From positions 1 to 64,000 of the forward strand of contig NZ_PIQC01000005.1 of NCBI RefSeq assembly GCF_003987255.1: a DNA stretch of 64,000 nt, written 5' to 3'. Positions 10,676-22,162 of this stretch are shown one piece after another. The stretch comes from Idiomarina ramblicola (GTDB taxonomy: Bacteria > Pseudomonadota > Gammaproteobacteria > Enterobacterales > Alteromonadaceae). How positions within the stretch are numbered: position 1 is the stretch's first letter; every line of letters starts with the position of its first letter. The position numbers and the translations under genes were made by a program. The notes beneath the pieces were generated by a model. It saw only the letters and a program-made list of their open reading frames with translations, had not been told where the DNA came from and made no database searches.

Positions 10676-10957
10676 CTACGGGTTACGATCAGGAACAAGA
10701 CGGAAGAAAACTTCATCTTTCTTCACCATCCCCAGTTCATTACGAGCACGTTCTTCCAGCGCGTCTTCACCTTCACGCAAGTCTTCAATATCTGCGTAAA
10801 TCAGTTGATTGCGCCTTTCCAGGTTTTCATTTGTTGCTTTCTGATTGCTGACTTCTTGCTGCAACCGCCAATAGTCCGGTAGGCTATTCTTCCCAAACCA
10901 CAGACGGTATTGTAACGCAAGGAACAAGGCCAACAACACGACCAGAGTCACCCGCAT
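10676..10957 (-). CDS. ftsB: Cell division protein FtsB
   Basis: FtsB is a bitopic inner-membrane protein of the FtsQLB complex that licenses septal peptidoglycan synthesis. The 93-residue product has one N-terminal membrane segment (VTLVVLLALFLALQY), then a heptad-rich coiled coil with asparagines (EVSNQKATNENLERRN) and the conserved GxxAxEExAR-like stretch GEDALEERARNELGM. I chose the ATG at 10957, with GGAG 6 nt upstream; the open frame extends further without a ribosome-binding site. It heads the operon, divergent from the TauE-type gene. Confidence 0.93.
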   Translation of the reverse strand: MRVTLVVLLALFLALQYRLWFGKNSLPDYWRLQQEVSNQKATNENLERRNQLIYADIEDLREGEDALEERARNELGMVKKDEVFFRLVPDRNP

Positions 10958-11043
10958 GCTCAGCTCCGTTGTTTTTCCTGTTATCATTATGAAGACTATT
11001 CGCGTGACTGAAAAGCCGTTTTCAGAATTTAGAGACAAAAGAG

Positions 11044-11772
11044 GTGCATTTGGAGTATTTCGCTGCTGCAGTCGTGTTTTTTTTCGCTGCTTTACTTCAG
11101 GGAGTCAGTGGTTTTGGTTCCGGTTTATTAGCGGTTCCCATTCTTGCACTTTGGTTTCCTATTAGTGTTTTAACCCCGGCATTATCTGTCATTAATATTG
11201 TCGTTGGTGGTTGGATCTACTGGAAAAATCGCGAAGCTGCACGCCCATCTCAATGGAAGTGGCTGATCGTGTCAGGAGTTATCGCTTCTTTAGTGTCAGG
11301 CTCTTTGCTATTAACCGTCAATGAGCACTTTATTAAACTCACCCTTGGTTTTGTCATATTGACCGTCGCAGTTATTTTAGCCAGTGGAAAACAGCTACCA
11401 ACCGCTGAGCACACTCCTGGTCACATTGCCGTTGGCACAGGGTCAGGCTTGCTTAATGGCTTAATGACTTTAGGTGGACCACCTATTGTCCTGTTTCTCG
11501 CAAATGCCCGCATCCCTAAGCAACAATTTCGCGCCACGCTCAGTCTGTTTTTCTGCTGTATCGCTATTGCGAATGTTGCAAACTTCTCGCGCCAGCACAT
11601 TTATGCAGAACCTCACTTTTATCTGATACTCGCCTTGTTACCCTGCGCGCTTATAGGTGCTAGTGTCGGTCAGAAGCTGCAACACCATGTATCAGAGCGC
11701 CGTTTCAGGCAGTTGACTTTAGTCTTAATGATACTTTCCGGCCTAAGTGTTGTAATGCAAAGTATCAAATAA
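11044..11772 (+). CDS. TauE/SafE family sulfite/anion exporter-like permease
   Basis: A 242-residue, eight-segment membrane protein of the TauE/SafE (formerly DUF81) family, which moves sulfite, sulfoacetate or other organosulfur anions across the inner membrane. Typical features are the N-terminal GVSGFGSGLLAVPIL and a repeated second half with GSGLLNGLMTLGGPPIVLFL. The start is GTG at 11044. No neighbouring sulfur-metabolism gene helps fix the substrate, so only the family can be named. Divergent from ftsB by 86 bp. Confidence 0.85.
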   Translation: MHLEYFAAAVVFFFAALLQGVSGFGSGLLAVPILALWFPISVLTPALSVINIVVGGWIYWKNREAARPSQWKWLIVSGVIASLVSGSLLLTVNEHFIKLTLGFVILTVAVILASGKQLPTAEHTPGHIAVGTGSGLLNGLMTLGGPPIVLFLANARIPKQQFRATLSLFFCCIAIANVANFSRQHIYAEPHFYLILALLPCALIGASVGQKLQHHVSERRFRQLTLVLMILSGLSVVMQSIK

Positions 11773-11812
11773 TCTTAGTACACTCGGGTTCCTCTCTGGT
11801 AAAGTTTAAGCT

Positions 11813-14302
11813 ATGCAAGAAATTCTGTATTCATTTTTCGATTTGGGCCAATTTTCCCAGCATTCCCTCATCGGGACTCATAATCCGGTGCTGGTTGTGC
11901 TGTCTTATTGTGTCGCTCTGTTGGCCTCTTATACCGCTATTCTGACACTTGAACGTGTAGCAATTTACCAGCACCGTACTGGCCGATACAGTTGGCTGGC
12001 TGTAAGCGCAGTTATTGCCGGAATAGGCGTCTGGAGTATGCACTTTATCGGCATGCTCGCATTTGAGCTACATCTGCCGATGAGTCACGGAGTCCTGTTA
12101 ACTTTACTGTCGATTATTCCAGCTATAGTCGGTAGCTTCATCGCCCTTAAAGGGCAGACCTCATCGCCGTCAGTACGAGCAACGCTTATCGGCGGAACCG
12201 TTCTGGGTGCCGGTATCGGTCTTATGCACTACACCGGCATGGCCGCAATGATGATGCCTGCCTATTTGCGCTATGATCCGCTTTGGTTTCTCTTCTCAAT
12301 TATTATCGCTGTTTCTTTAGGCATTATCGCGCTACTCACTTACCGCCGCTATCAGCATACCGACAAAATGACACTAGCCAGACGACGCCGCGTTCAACTC
12401 ATCGTTGCCGCTATAATGGCTCTGGCGATATCTGGCATGCATTACACCGCCATGATAGCCGCAAACTTTTATCCAACTGGCGAGTCCACAACGCTCTTCA
12501 CCGGACACAGTAACTGGCTTGCATATGGCGTCGGAATTGGCTCTTGCTTCAGCGCATTTATGGCAATAGTCGCTACAAAAATCGACCGGCGTATTCAACA
12601 GCAACAAAAGTTAGCCCAAATGTCGGCCGAGCAACTTTATGAAGTCATCAGTGCTATTGACGACGGCTTGCTGCTATTTGATGAAGAGAACCGTGTTCTT
12701 CTGGCTAATAAGGCTTTTGCCAGGTTAACGGGAGATGACCTTGAGCAGATTAAAACAAACAAACTCGATATTCAGCACTATATTAAGAATGCGGGCACCT
12801 TACTGGACGATATTCAACACACACTAGCCAGCGGAACAGCCTGGCACGGTAAAGTTGACGTTAAAAAGCGTTCCGGGGTGACATTTCCTGTGCGTTTAAG
12901 TATTTCCGAAGTTCGTTATCACGAGCAAACAGAACGACACTTTGTCGCCACCTTAACGGATATAACCACAGAGGTGGAGTCCAGTGAGCGTATTCGTAAC
13001 CTGGCTTATAATGATGCCTTGACCGGATTAGCAAACCGCCGTTCCCTACTAGACCACCTTCAGCAAGAACTGGCAGCTTATAAGAAAGGGGGCGAAAACG
13101 GCGCCTTAATCCTTTGCGATATTGATAAATTCAAGATACTTAACAACACGTTAGGTTCAGATATGGGCGATTTATTATTGAAACGAGTGGCTGAGCGACT
13201 TCAGAACTCAACCAAAAGTCGCTCATTTTTAGCTCGCTTAAGTGCTAACGAATTTGCCATTGTCTTAACGGGTCTGAAAGGCGGTAATGCCATCAATGTG
13301 AAACAGCAGTTGCTAACCCGAATTTACCAATTACAAGAGCAGCTTCAGCAGCCGTATCAACTCAACAGTTACACACACCTTTGCTCATTTAGCGCCGGTG
13401 CCTCAACTTTTGATGACAGCGGCTCAAATGCTGAAACCTTAATGACTCAGTCCGGGCTGGCATTATCGCAATCAAAGCGTAAAGGTATTGCAGAAGTGTC
13501 ACTGTTTCATCAGGAATTTGCCGACGCAGTCAGCAAACGAGTGAAACTTGAAAAGCAGTTGCGTCAGGCCATTGAACAGCAAGAGTTTGAACTTTACCTG
13601 CAGCCTCAGGTTGGCTCATCAGCCAAAATTGTCGGTGCAGAAGCACTCCTTCGCTGGCCGCAAAGTGATGGTAGCTTTATTTCTCCAGCGGATTTCATCC
13701 CTTTGGCAGAAGAAACTGGTTTGATCATTCCTTTAGGTCAGTGGATTACTGAACACGCCTGCGAAATTCTCAAAAAATGGCAACAGGAGCCAGACAAAGC
13801 AGGTATGCAGTTATCGATTAACGTTAGCGCCAAACAATTCCAGCAACCTGAATTTGTCGAACAAGTTCAGCATTTAATAGAAAAGCACAGAATCGCTCCT
13901 CACCGGCTCAAACTTGAGTTAACTGAGAGCCTGCTGATGGACAACATTTCAGGCGTTACAAACAGAATAAAACGCCTGAAAGCAATTGGTGTCAATTTTG
14001 CGTTAGACGACTTTGGGACTGGCTACTCCTCGCTTTCTTACCTTATGCAGATACCTTTTGACACCCTGAAAATTGATGTTTCATTTGTGCGCAATATGTT
14101 AGATAGTGCAGAAAAAGCACAGATTGTTCATACCATTATTCAGTTAGGCGAGAGTCTGGGACTGAATATTGTCGCCGAGGGTGTGGAAACGCCCGAGCAG
14201 TTTACTCACCTTTCCGGACTAAACTGCGATACGTTTCAAGGGTATTTGTTTAGTAAGCCCGTACCTGAAGCGGAATTTTCAGCAAGCGCAACGGTACCCT
14301 AG
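11813..14302 (+). CDS. MHYT-PAS-GGDEF(degenerate)-EAL cyclic-di-GMP protein
   Basis: An 829-residue inner-membrane signalling protein. The N-terminal MHYT sensor (about 1-250) has three metal/gas-sensing motifs, MHFIGM (~76), MHYTGM (~138) and MHYTAM (~209), each within membrane segments. A PAS domain follows (about 265-375), then a GGDEF domain (about 400-565) whose signature is SANEF at about 477, so diguanylate cyclase activity is unlikely. The EAL domain (about 575-825) keeps E610-A-L, LELTESLLMD, DDFGTGYSS, LKIDVSFV and AEGVET, the pattern of an active phosphodiesterase. Expected net effect: lowering cyclic di-GMP in response to the MHYT signal. No linked partner gene. Confidence 0.92.
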   Translation: MQEILYSFFDLGQFSQHSLIGTHNPVLVVLSYCVALLASYTAILTLERVAIYQHRTGRYSWLAVSAVIAGIGVWSMHFIGMLAFELHLPMSHGVLLTLLSIIPAIVGSFIALKGQTSSPSVRATLIGGTVLGAGIGLMHYTGMAAMMMPAYLRYDPLWFLFSIIIAVSLGIIALLTYRRYQHTDKMTLARRRRVQLIVAAIMALAISGMHYTAMIAANFYPTGESTTLFTGHSNWLAYGVGIGSCFSAFMAIVATKIDRRIQQQQKLAQMSAEQLYEVISAIDDGLLLFDEENRVLLANKAFARLTGDDLEQIKTNKLDIQHYIKNAGTLLDDIQHTLASGTAWHGKVDVKKRSGVTFPVRLSISEVRYHEQTERHFVATLTDITTEVESSERIRNLAYNDALTGLANRRSLLDHLQQELAAYKKGGENGALILCDIDKFKILNNTLGSDMGDLLLKRVAERLQNSTKSRSFLARLSANEFAIVLTGLKGGNAINVKQQLLTRIYQLQEQLQQPYQLNSYTHLCSFSAGASTFDDSGSNAETLMTQSGLALSQSKRKGIAEVSLFHQEFADAVSKRVKLEKQLRQAIEQQEFELYLQPQVGSSAKIVGAEALLRWPQSDGSFISPADFIPLAEETGLIIPLGQWITEHACEILKKWQQEPDKAGMQLSINVSAKQFQQPEFVEQVQHLIEKHRIAPHRLKLELTESLLMDNISGVTNRIKRLKAIGVNFALDDFGTGYSSLSYLMQIPFDTLKIDVSFVRNMLDSAEKAQIVHTIIQLGESLGLNIVAEGVETPEQFTHLSGLNCDTFQGYLFSKPVPEAEFSASATVP

Positions 14303-14303
14303 C

Positions 14304-14570
14304 CTATCGAAGTTGGCTGTCTTTACTTCCTCGTCGATTAAAACCGCCCGTATCTGAACTTTTCTTGTCCAGTTCAGCCTGGCAGTCAATACATAAACGC
14401 ACACCAGTAATAGCTTTACGGCGAGCCTCAGGAATACGCTCGCCGCATTCCTCGCAGTATTGCAGGCTTTCACCGCCAGATAAACGGCTCCGCACTCGCT
14501 TCACCTCATCTTCTGTACTGGCATCAATCTGTTCCTGTACGGCCCCGTCATGTGACCAGCCACCCGCCAT
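14304..14570 (-). CDS. DksA/TraR-type zinc-finger protein (YbiI-like)
   Basis: A small 88-residue protein with a DksA/TraR C4 zinc finger: CEECGERIPEARRKAITG, then CIDC. It lacks the long coiled-coil arm of DksA and resembles YbiI-type short members, whose role at RNA polymerase is uncertain. The start has AAGGAG 8 nt upstream. It converges on the MHYT-EAL gene (1 bp between stops) and is divergent from the DUF2007 gene across 110 bp (14571-14680), where both promoters must lie; I could not call them. Confidence 0.85.
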   Translation of the reverse strand: MAGGWSHDGAVQEQIDASTEDEVKRVRSRLSGGESLQYCEECGERIPEARRKAITGVRLCIDCQAELDKKSSDTGGFNRRGSKDSQLR

Positions 14571-14680
14571 ATCCAGCTCCTTATCGTTAAAATGGAGAAA
14601 ACAAACCAGCGCTGAGTCTGATACATTAACTATAACGTAAAAAACAATTGCTATTCAGGCTTTACTTAAAAGAAGGGCTT

Positions 14681-14983
14681 ATGAAACTTATTTATACCCA
14701 CGAAAACAAACTATTAGTGGAAAACGCCCGTAACTTACTGCAAATGGAAGGTATTGAAACCGTCATGAAGAACGAGTTCTCCAGTGGTGCGGCGGGTGAT
14801 CTGGCGCCATTGGACACCTGGCCTGAGCTTTGGCTTGTCGACGAGATTCAGCTGGAAAAAGCCAATGCGTTGCTTGAGAAAATGGCGGAACAGGCTGAAG
14901 GTAACGACTGGCGCTGTAATAACTGTCAGGAAGTTAACGGAGCCGCTTTCGAAGTCTGCTGGAGTTGTGGAAGTCCGGCTTAA
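14681..14983 (+). CDS. DUF2007 domain protein with C-terminal zinc ribbon
   Basis: A 100-residue cytoplasmic protein. Residues 1-70 match the DUF2007 type (putative signal-transducing fold, IYTHENKLLVENARNLL, GIETVMKN). The C-terminus is a RanBP2-like zinc ribbon with WRCNNCQEVN and CWSCGSP (two CxxC pairs). I chose the ATG with AGAAGGG directly upstream; a TTG eleven codons earlier has none. The function of the family is unknown. The ZIP metal transporter follows 33 bp downstream, perhaps in the same transcript. Confidence 0.8.
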   Translation: MKLIYTHENKLLVENARNLLQMEGIETVMKNEFSSGAAGDLAPLDTWPELWLVDEIQLEKANALLEKMAEQAEGNDWRCNNCQEVNGAAFEVCWSCGSPA

Positions 14984-15016
14984 CTAACTAAAAGTATAAC
15001 TAAGGGATTTAATAAT

Positions 15017-15754
15017 ATGCTGCTATGGGTTCTCGGCTTTACGTTATTAGGCAGCTTAGGTGCTATCTTTTGCGCAGGCCTGTTTCTGACCTTCCCGCAC
15101 AGTGTTCGTAAGTTATTAACGCCCAGCTTAATGAGTTTCGCCACCGGCACCCTGCTGGCCGCGGCTTTTCTTGGGATGATTCCCGCCGCCTTAGAACTTG
15201 CTGAAGGCTATCAGGTATCGGCGAGTGTACTGGCCGGTATTGTCCTATTTTTCGTCGTTGAAAAACTGATTCTCTGGCGTCACTGCCGCGACCGCGACTG
15301 CGACCCTCACGAGCGCGCTGGCCCGCTAATTCTTATTGGCGATGCCGTACATAATTTTACCGATGGCGTCGTTATTGCCGCGGCTTTTCTCACCTCAGTG
15401 CCTTTGGGCATTGCCACCGCGGTAGCTATCATAGCGCATGAGATACCACAAGAAGTCAGCGACTTCGCTATTTTACTGGAGAGCGGATACGAGCGGAAAA
15501 AAGCGCTCTTACTAAACAGTTTGGCCTCATTAACGGCCATTCCAGGTGCCTTAATCGCTTATTTCTGGCTTGCTCAGGTCAATGCCGCTGTGCCCTATGT
15601 ATTAGCAATTTCAGCTTCAAGCTTTATTTATATTGCAGCAGCCGATCTTATTCCAACACTGCAACGACAACATAATCCAGCCTCATCCGTTAGGCAGTTT
15701 ATTATGATAATAATTGGTATTGCTATCATTGGCTGGGTAAACACCCTCGCTTAA
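15017..15754 (+). CDS. ZIP family divalent metal transporter
   Basis: A 245-residue inner-membrane protein of the ZIP family (Zn2+ and related metal uptake). Hydrophobic segments run throughout; the metal-site motifs are HNFTDG at 112-117 in segment IV and HEIPQE at 141-146 in segment V. A Cys/His/Asp-rich loop (WRHCRDRDCDPHE, about 87-99) lies between segments III and IV, where ZIPs carry their variable metal-binding loop. Ribosome-binding site TAAGGG. Substrate cannot be told from sequence. Confidence 0.9.
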   Translation: MLLWVLGFTLLGSLGAIFCAGLFLTFPHSVRKLLTPSLMSFATGTLLAAAFLGMIPAALELAEGYQVSASVLAGIVLFFVVEKLILWRHCRDRDCDPHERAGPLILIGDAVHNFTDGVVIAAAFLTSVPLGIATAVAIIAHEIPQEVSDFAILLESGYERKKALLLNSLASLTAIPGALIAYFWLAQVNAAVPYVLAISASSFIYIAAADLIPTLQRQHNPASSVRQFIMIIIGIAIIGWVNTLA

Positions 15755-15776
15755 TTTTTAAAAGGAGACATAAAAC

Positions 15777-16199
15777 ATGAACGGAAGTGAAACTTATACT
15801 ATGGCTTATTGGGGTGTGCTCATTGCACTGGTCATTTTGCTGGTTCAATGGCTTATCGCCAGCGGTCAGAAAGCAAAACAACCTGGGGCTGTCCCCGGAA
15901 AAATTGATGACTCGCTCAGTCACTCATCTTTTGTATTTCGTGCTCACCGCACCTTAATGAATTCACTGGAAAACTACCCATTGATGCTGGGAACGGTATT
16001 TCTTGCCTTTTTCATCGGCACCAGCGCGTTCTGGACTGGCTTGTTTATCTGGGTATTCGCCATTGCTCGTTTAATTCACATGATTCTCTACTACAAGATT
16101 GCCACCGAGAAAAATCCAAGCCCCCGTAGTTATTTCTTTATGATTGGGCTGGCAGCCAACGTCGCGTTACTGATTTTGTGCGGGATAACTCTCATCTAA
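15777..16199 (+). CDS. MAPEG family membrane protein
   Basis: A 140-residue protein with four hydrophobic segments and the MAPEG signature region RAHRTLMNSLENYPLM. Eukaryotic MAPEG members are glutathione-dependent enzymes of eicosanoid and detoxification metabolism; the bacterial ones are mostly uncharacterised. AAGGAG precedes the ATG. It follows the ZIP gene by 22 bp, probably in one transcript, and ends at a hairpin shared with the convergent piuC. Confidence 0.88.
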   Translation: MNGSETYTMAYWGVLIALVILLVQWLIASGQKAKQPGAVPGKIDDSLSHSSFVFRAHRTLMNSLENYPLMLGTVFLAFFIGTSAFWTGLFIWVFAIARLIHMILYYKIATEKNPSPRSYFFMIGLAANVALLILCGITLI

Positions 16200-16210
16200 C
16201 TATTCTGCTA

Positions 16211-16237
16211 AATGGGCTGATTATACATCAGCCCATT
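16211..16237. terminator. Stem-loop between MAPEG gene and piuC, likely terminator
   Basis: A perfect 10-bp inverted repeat (AATGGGCTGA at 16211-16220 with TCAGCCCATT at 16228-16237) and a 7-nt loop lies between two convergent stops. The TAA of piuC falls in the loop. The flanking T-runs are weak, so termination efficiency is uncertain. Confidence 0.5.
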
Positions 16238-16877
16238 CTCTTAGCAGGTTATGAAAAACTTTGGTCAGACGATCAAAGTTTTCAGATTTACCATTGGCAT
16301 CAAACTCGGCTTTTAGGGATTGCTCCAGATCAAACAGTAGTTCTCTGTGGGAAGGCTGTTTCACTAAGCTCTGTACCCAACCTATCATCGCCAGTCTTTC
16401 CCCTTTTGTTACCGAATTAACCCGATGGAGGTAATGACTTGGATACATCAGGATATCTCCCTGCCCTAGTCTCCAGCTTCTTTCCCCACTCGCATCTTCA
16501 ATGACTAATTCTCCGCCCTCAAAATCAGATAGTGGTGACAGACCCAGAGTAAAGGAAATATCTGTTCTTACTCCATTCATTAAGGAATCATCCATGTGCG
16601 TGCCGTAGTATTCCCCCTGCTGGTATCGATTAATGCTGACGCGAGCCACTTGCTTTGGCCGCATAACTGATTGCACCAAGCTATTTTTCTGAAGCCTGTC
16701 CAGCAATACCTCCGTGGCGGCCTGAGATTTCTTACCTGATAGTTGCTGATTATTTTTAACATCCTTTGCCGCCCAACCAGCCGTTGTTTTCCCTTCGCTA
16801 AACTGGCTTTCGTCCAGACCTGAAACAATACTGTTAACGGTCTCTTTATCAATGGCATTGCTGATTTGTAATATCAT
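16221..16877 (-). CDS. piuC: PKHD-type Fe(II)/2-oxoglutarate dioxygenase PiuC/YbiX
   Basis: A 218-residue 2-oxoglutarate/Fe(II)-dependent hydroxylase of the PiuC/YbiX family, usually induced by iron starvation and linked to TonB-dependent siderophore receptors. The double-stranded beta-helix shows the iron site H94-x-D96 (YGTHMDD) and H151, with R161 for 2-oxoglutarate (KGERLAMIGWVQS). The C-terminus NLLREWADV matches E. coli YbiX closely. The true substrate is not established. Divergent from the exported protein at 16966 across an 88-bp region with a Fur-box-like site. Confidence 0.95.
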   Translation of the reverse strand: MILQISNAIDKETVNSIVSGLDESQFSEGKTTAGWAAKDVKNNQQLSGKKSQAATEVLLDRLQKNSLVQSVMRPKQVARVSINRYQQGEYYGTHMDDSLMNGVRTDISFTLGLSPLSDFEGGELVIEDASGERSWRLGQGDILMYPSHYLHRVNSVTKGERLAMIGWVQSLVKQPSHRELLFDLEQSLKAEFDANGKSENFDRLTKVFHNLLREWADV

Positions 16878-16895
16878 ACTTCCACACTTCTAACT

Positions 16896-16910
16896 TGCGA
16901 ATAGTTATCA
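16896..16910. promoter_or_regulatory. Fur-box-like site between piuC and the 16966 gene
   Basis: TGCGAATAGTTATCA matches the 7-1-7 Fur consensus TGATAATnATTATCA at 11 of 14 specified positions, with the right half nearly perfect. It lies 19 bp upstream of piuC and 56 bp upstream of the divergent gene, where a repressor would block either promoter. piuC homologues are Fur-regulated in other bacteria. This is a by-eye match. Confidence 0.45.
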
Positions 16911-16965
16911 TTTCTGCAAATATACAGGAGTTCACTCTTTCAAAAAAGCTTACTAAGGTTTTTCT

Positions 16966-17760
16966 ATGTTTGAAAAGAAAAAAATCTGGCTGGGTGTTGG
17001 CAGTGTTCTTGCCACCACTGTAGCAGCATCACAAGTATCCGCGACGCCTCTCACTCAACCAAGTGCAGCACCCGCTATGTTTGCGGCGGCTCCCATGGCT
17101 GAAGGCGAGATGGCGGCTCCTGAAATTGATCTAAACACTAACGACACGGCCTTTCTGGCGCAGCTAGGCTTTATCCGTGGTCACTTGTGGGTCGGTATGA
17201 AACTTTATGAGCAAGGCCACATTGAAATGGCGAAAACTCATATGAAGCACCCCGGCGACGAACTATACACTGGACTGACTGAGGCCTTTGATGCCCGTGA
17301 CTTACCTGGTTTCGCTGAACCTTTGAATACGTTGGCAGAAAGCGTGATTAATGACCAGGACAAAGACGTTGTTATGAGTAACTACAACGCACTTCTGGAC
17401 GCTATTAGTACGAATGAACCTATTGCTAACATGTCCGCTAAGGACGTGATACTGAGCGTTTCATCAATGCTCATGGTTGCCGCTGACGAATATGCCATTG
17501 GTATCCAGAATGACGAGGTCGCCAACGTACACGAATATCAGGATGCCATGGGATTTAAAGAGATTGCTCTTGAGCGGTTAAGTCGCATTAACGATAAAGA
17601 AGCTAAAAAAGCAGAAGAAGCGATTAGCGAAACCCGTCAGGTCATCAAGAACCTTGAAAATCTCTGGCCTACCACGACACCTGAAGGCAAATTCAAGGGC
17701 GACCCAAGTAAAATATACGGGGCTGCATCTCGTATTGAGTTAGAAGCTCGTAGTATTTGA
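16966..17760 (+). CDS. Exported protein of unknown function, iron-associated by context
   Basis: I do not recognise this 264-residue protein. It has a signal peptide (KKKIWLGVGSVLATTVAAS, likely cleaved after VSA), then an Ala/Pro-rich linker and a mostly helical body. A notable stretch is GHLWVGMKLYEQGHIEMAKT followed by HPGDELY, with spaced His, Glu and Met residues that could bind metal or form helical bundles. The C-terminal part is Lys/Glu-rich and ends before the thiamine riboswitch. The start is preceded by AAGG. Sharing an intergenic region and Fur-like site with piuC suggests a periplasmic role in iron supply; that is inference. Confidence 0.7.
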   Translation: MFEKKKIWLGVGSVLATTVAASQVSATPLTQPSAAPAMFAAAPMAEGEMAAPEIDLNTNDTAFLAQLGFIRGHLWVGMKLYEQGHIEMAKTHMKHPGDELYTGLTEAFDARDLPGFAEPLNTLAESVINDQDKDVVMSNYNALLDAISTNEPIANMSAKDVILSVSSMLMVAADEYAIGIQNDEVANVHEYQDAMGFKEIALERLSRINDKEAKKAEEAISETRQVIKNLENLWPTTTPEGKFKGDPSKIYGAASRIELEARSI

Positions 17761-17811
17761 GCATTGGATGAGTTGCATTCGCTCTAAGATTTTGTTCCAC
17801 TAAAAAGGAAT

Positions 17812-17913
17812 CTTGTCGGAGTGCCGATTACTTTATTTAGTAAGTAATTGGCTGAGACCGCAATTGCGGGATCCGTTGAACCTGATCAGGCTAATACCTG
17901 CGAAGGGAACAAG
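17812..17913 (+). ncRNA. TPP riboswitch (THI element)
   Basis: A canonical thiamine pyrophosphate aptamer. The P1 stem pairs CTTGT (17812-17816) with ACAAG (17909-17913). The conserved cores GGCTGAGA, GAACCTGATC and TAATACCTGCGAAGGGAA are present in order. A P3 extension (ATTACTTTATTTAGTAAGTAAT) is seen. It ends 96 bp before thiC. GAAGGGAAC at its 3' end can pair, with one G-U, with GTTCCTTTC near 17953-17961, a possible expression platform. It should switch the whole thi operon off at high TPP. Confidence 0.96.
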
Positions 17914-17924
17914 AGAGCATCAGC

Positions 17925-21216
<3,292 letters not shown>

Positions 21217-21227
<11 letters not shown>

Positions 21228-21975
21228 CGAGCAACTTCTGCGCTACAGCAGTAACCTTCTGATGAAAGAAATTGGCGAAGCCGGACAACAGCGTTTGCTC
21301 AAAAGCCATGTTTTAATTATTGGTTTGGGAGGCCTTGGTTGCCCCGCCAGCCAATATTTGGCGTCATCGGGTGTTGGGAAAATCACACTGGTCGATCACG
21401 ACACCGTTAGCCTCAGCAACTTACAGCGGCAAACACTCTATTCCAGCGATGATATTGGATTGTCCAAGGCGCGGCAAGCTGATCATTCTTTGTCGCGGTT
21501 AAACCCGGATGTTCGTATAACCGCTCTTGAAGAAAAAGCCTATGAAGAAAACCTGGACGCACTGGTCGAGCAAGCCGGTTTAGTCCTGGACTGCACCGAC
21601 AATCGCGAGACCCGGTACCTGATCAATCAAAGCTGCTACCGACTGAACACCCCGCTCATTTCTGCTGCGGCGCGCGGCTTTAACGGGCAACTCATTGCGC
21701 TTAACCCAGAGCATTCCCACGGCTGTTATCAGTGTCTATATCCTGACGATGTTAACGAACCACTGAACTGCAGTAATGCGGGTATAGCGGCTCCTGTTGT
21801 GGGCATTATGGGATCCAGCCAGACGCTACAGGCAATTAATTATTTTACCGGACATAAGCTTGCCTGGGGTTACCTGCACACCTTCAATGGCTTATCGCAA
21901 AACTGGCAACAACTCTATTTACCCCGGGCCGCATCGTGCCCTGTATGCGGAGGTCAAAATGCGCATTCAAGTTAA
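21217..21975 (+). CDS. thiF: ThiS adenylyltransferase ThiF
   Basis: ThiF adenylates the C-terminus of the sulfur carrier ThiS; the family also includes MoeB. The 252-residue protein has the nucleotide-binding loop [15 protein letters not shown], the [16 protein letters not shown] segment, the DCTDNRETR motif and two zinc CxxC pairs (CYQC and CPVC). The start is the ATG at 21217 with GGAGG 6 nt upstream; it lies inside the last codons of thiDE. Its 3' end overlaps thiS by 17 nt. Operon context separates it from MoeB. Confidence 0.95.
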
Positions 21976-22159
21976 TGACAAACATTTTGAAGTCACTGAA
22001 AAAACCAATTTATCGCAGCTATTGTCTGCTCAGGATATCGATACCTCGGCCGTTGCCCTCGCTTTAAACGGACAGATTATACACCGCGAGCAATGGCAAC
22101 AGACTGAGCTTAAAGACAACGATAGCATTACACTTGTTCAGGCCGTGGCCGGAGGTTAA
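21959..22159 (+). CDS. thiS: Sulfur carrier protein ThiS
   Basis: A 66-residue ubiquitin-like carrier that brings sulfur, as a C-terminal thiocarboxylate, to thiazole synthesis. It ends in the required Gly-Gly (VQAVAGG), and has [10 protein letters not shown] and ALALNGQIIHREQW, typical of ThiS. The ATG at 21959 follows GCGGAGG and overlaps the end of thiF by 17 nt; the longer open frame upstream is not coding. Substrate of ThiF and partner of ThiG, its neighbours on both sides. Confidence 0.96.
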   Translation: MRIQVNDKHFEVTEKTNLSQLLSAQDIDTSAVALALNGQIIHREQWQQTELKDNDSITLVQAVAGG

Positions 22160-22162
22160 ACC

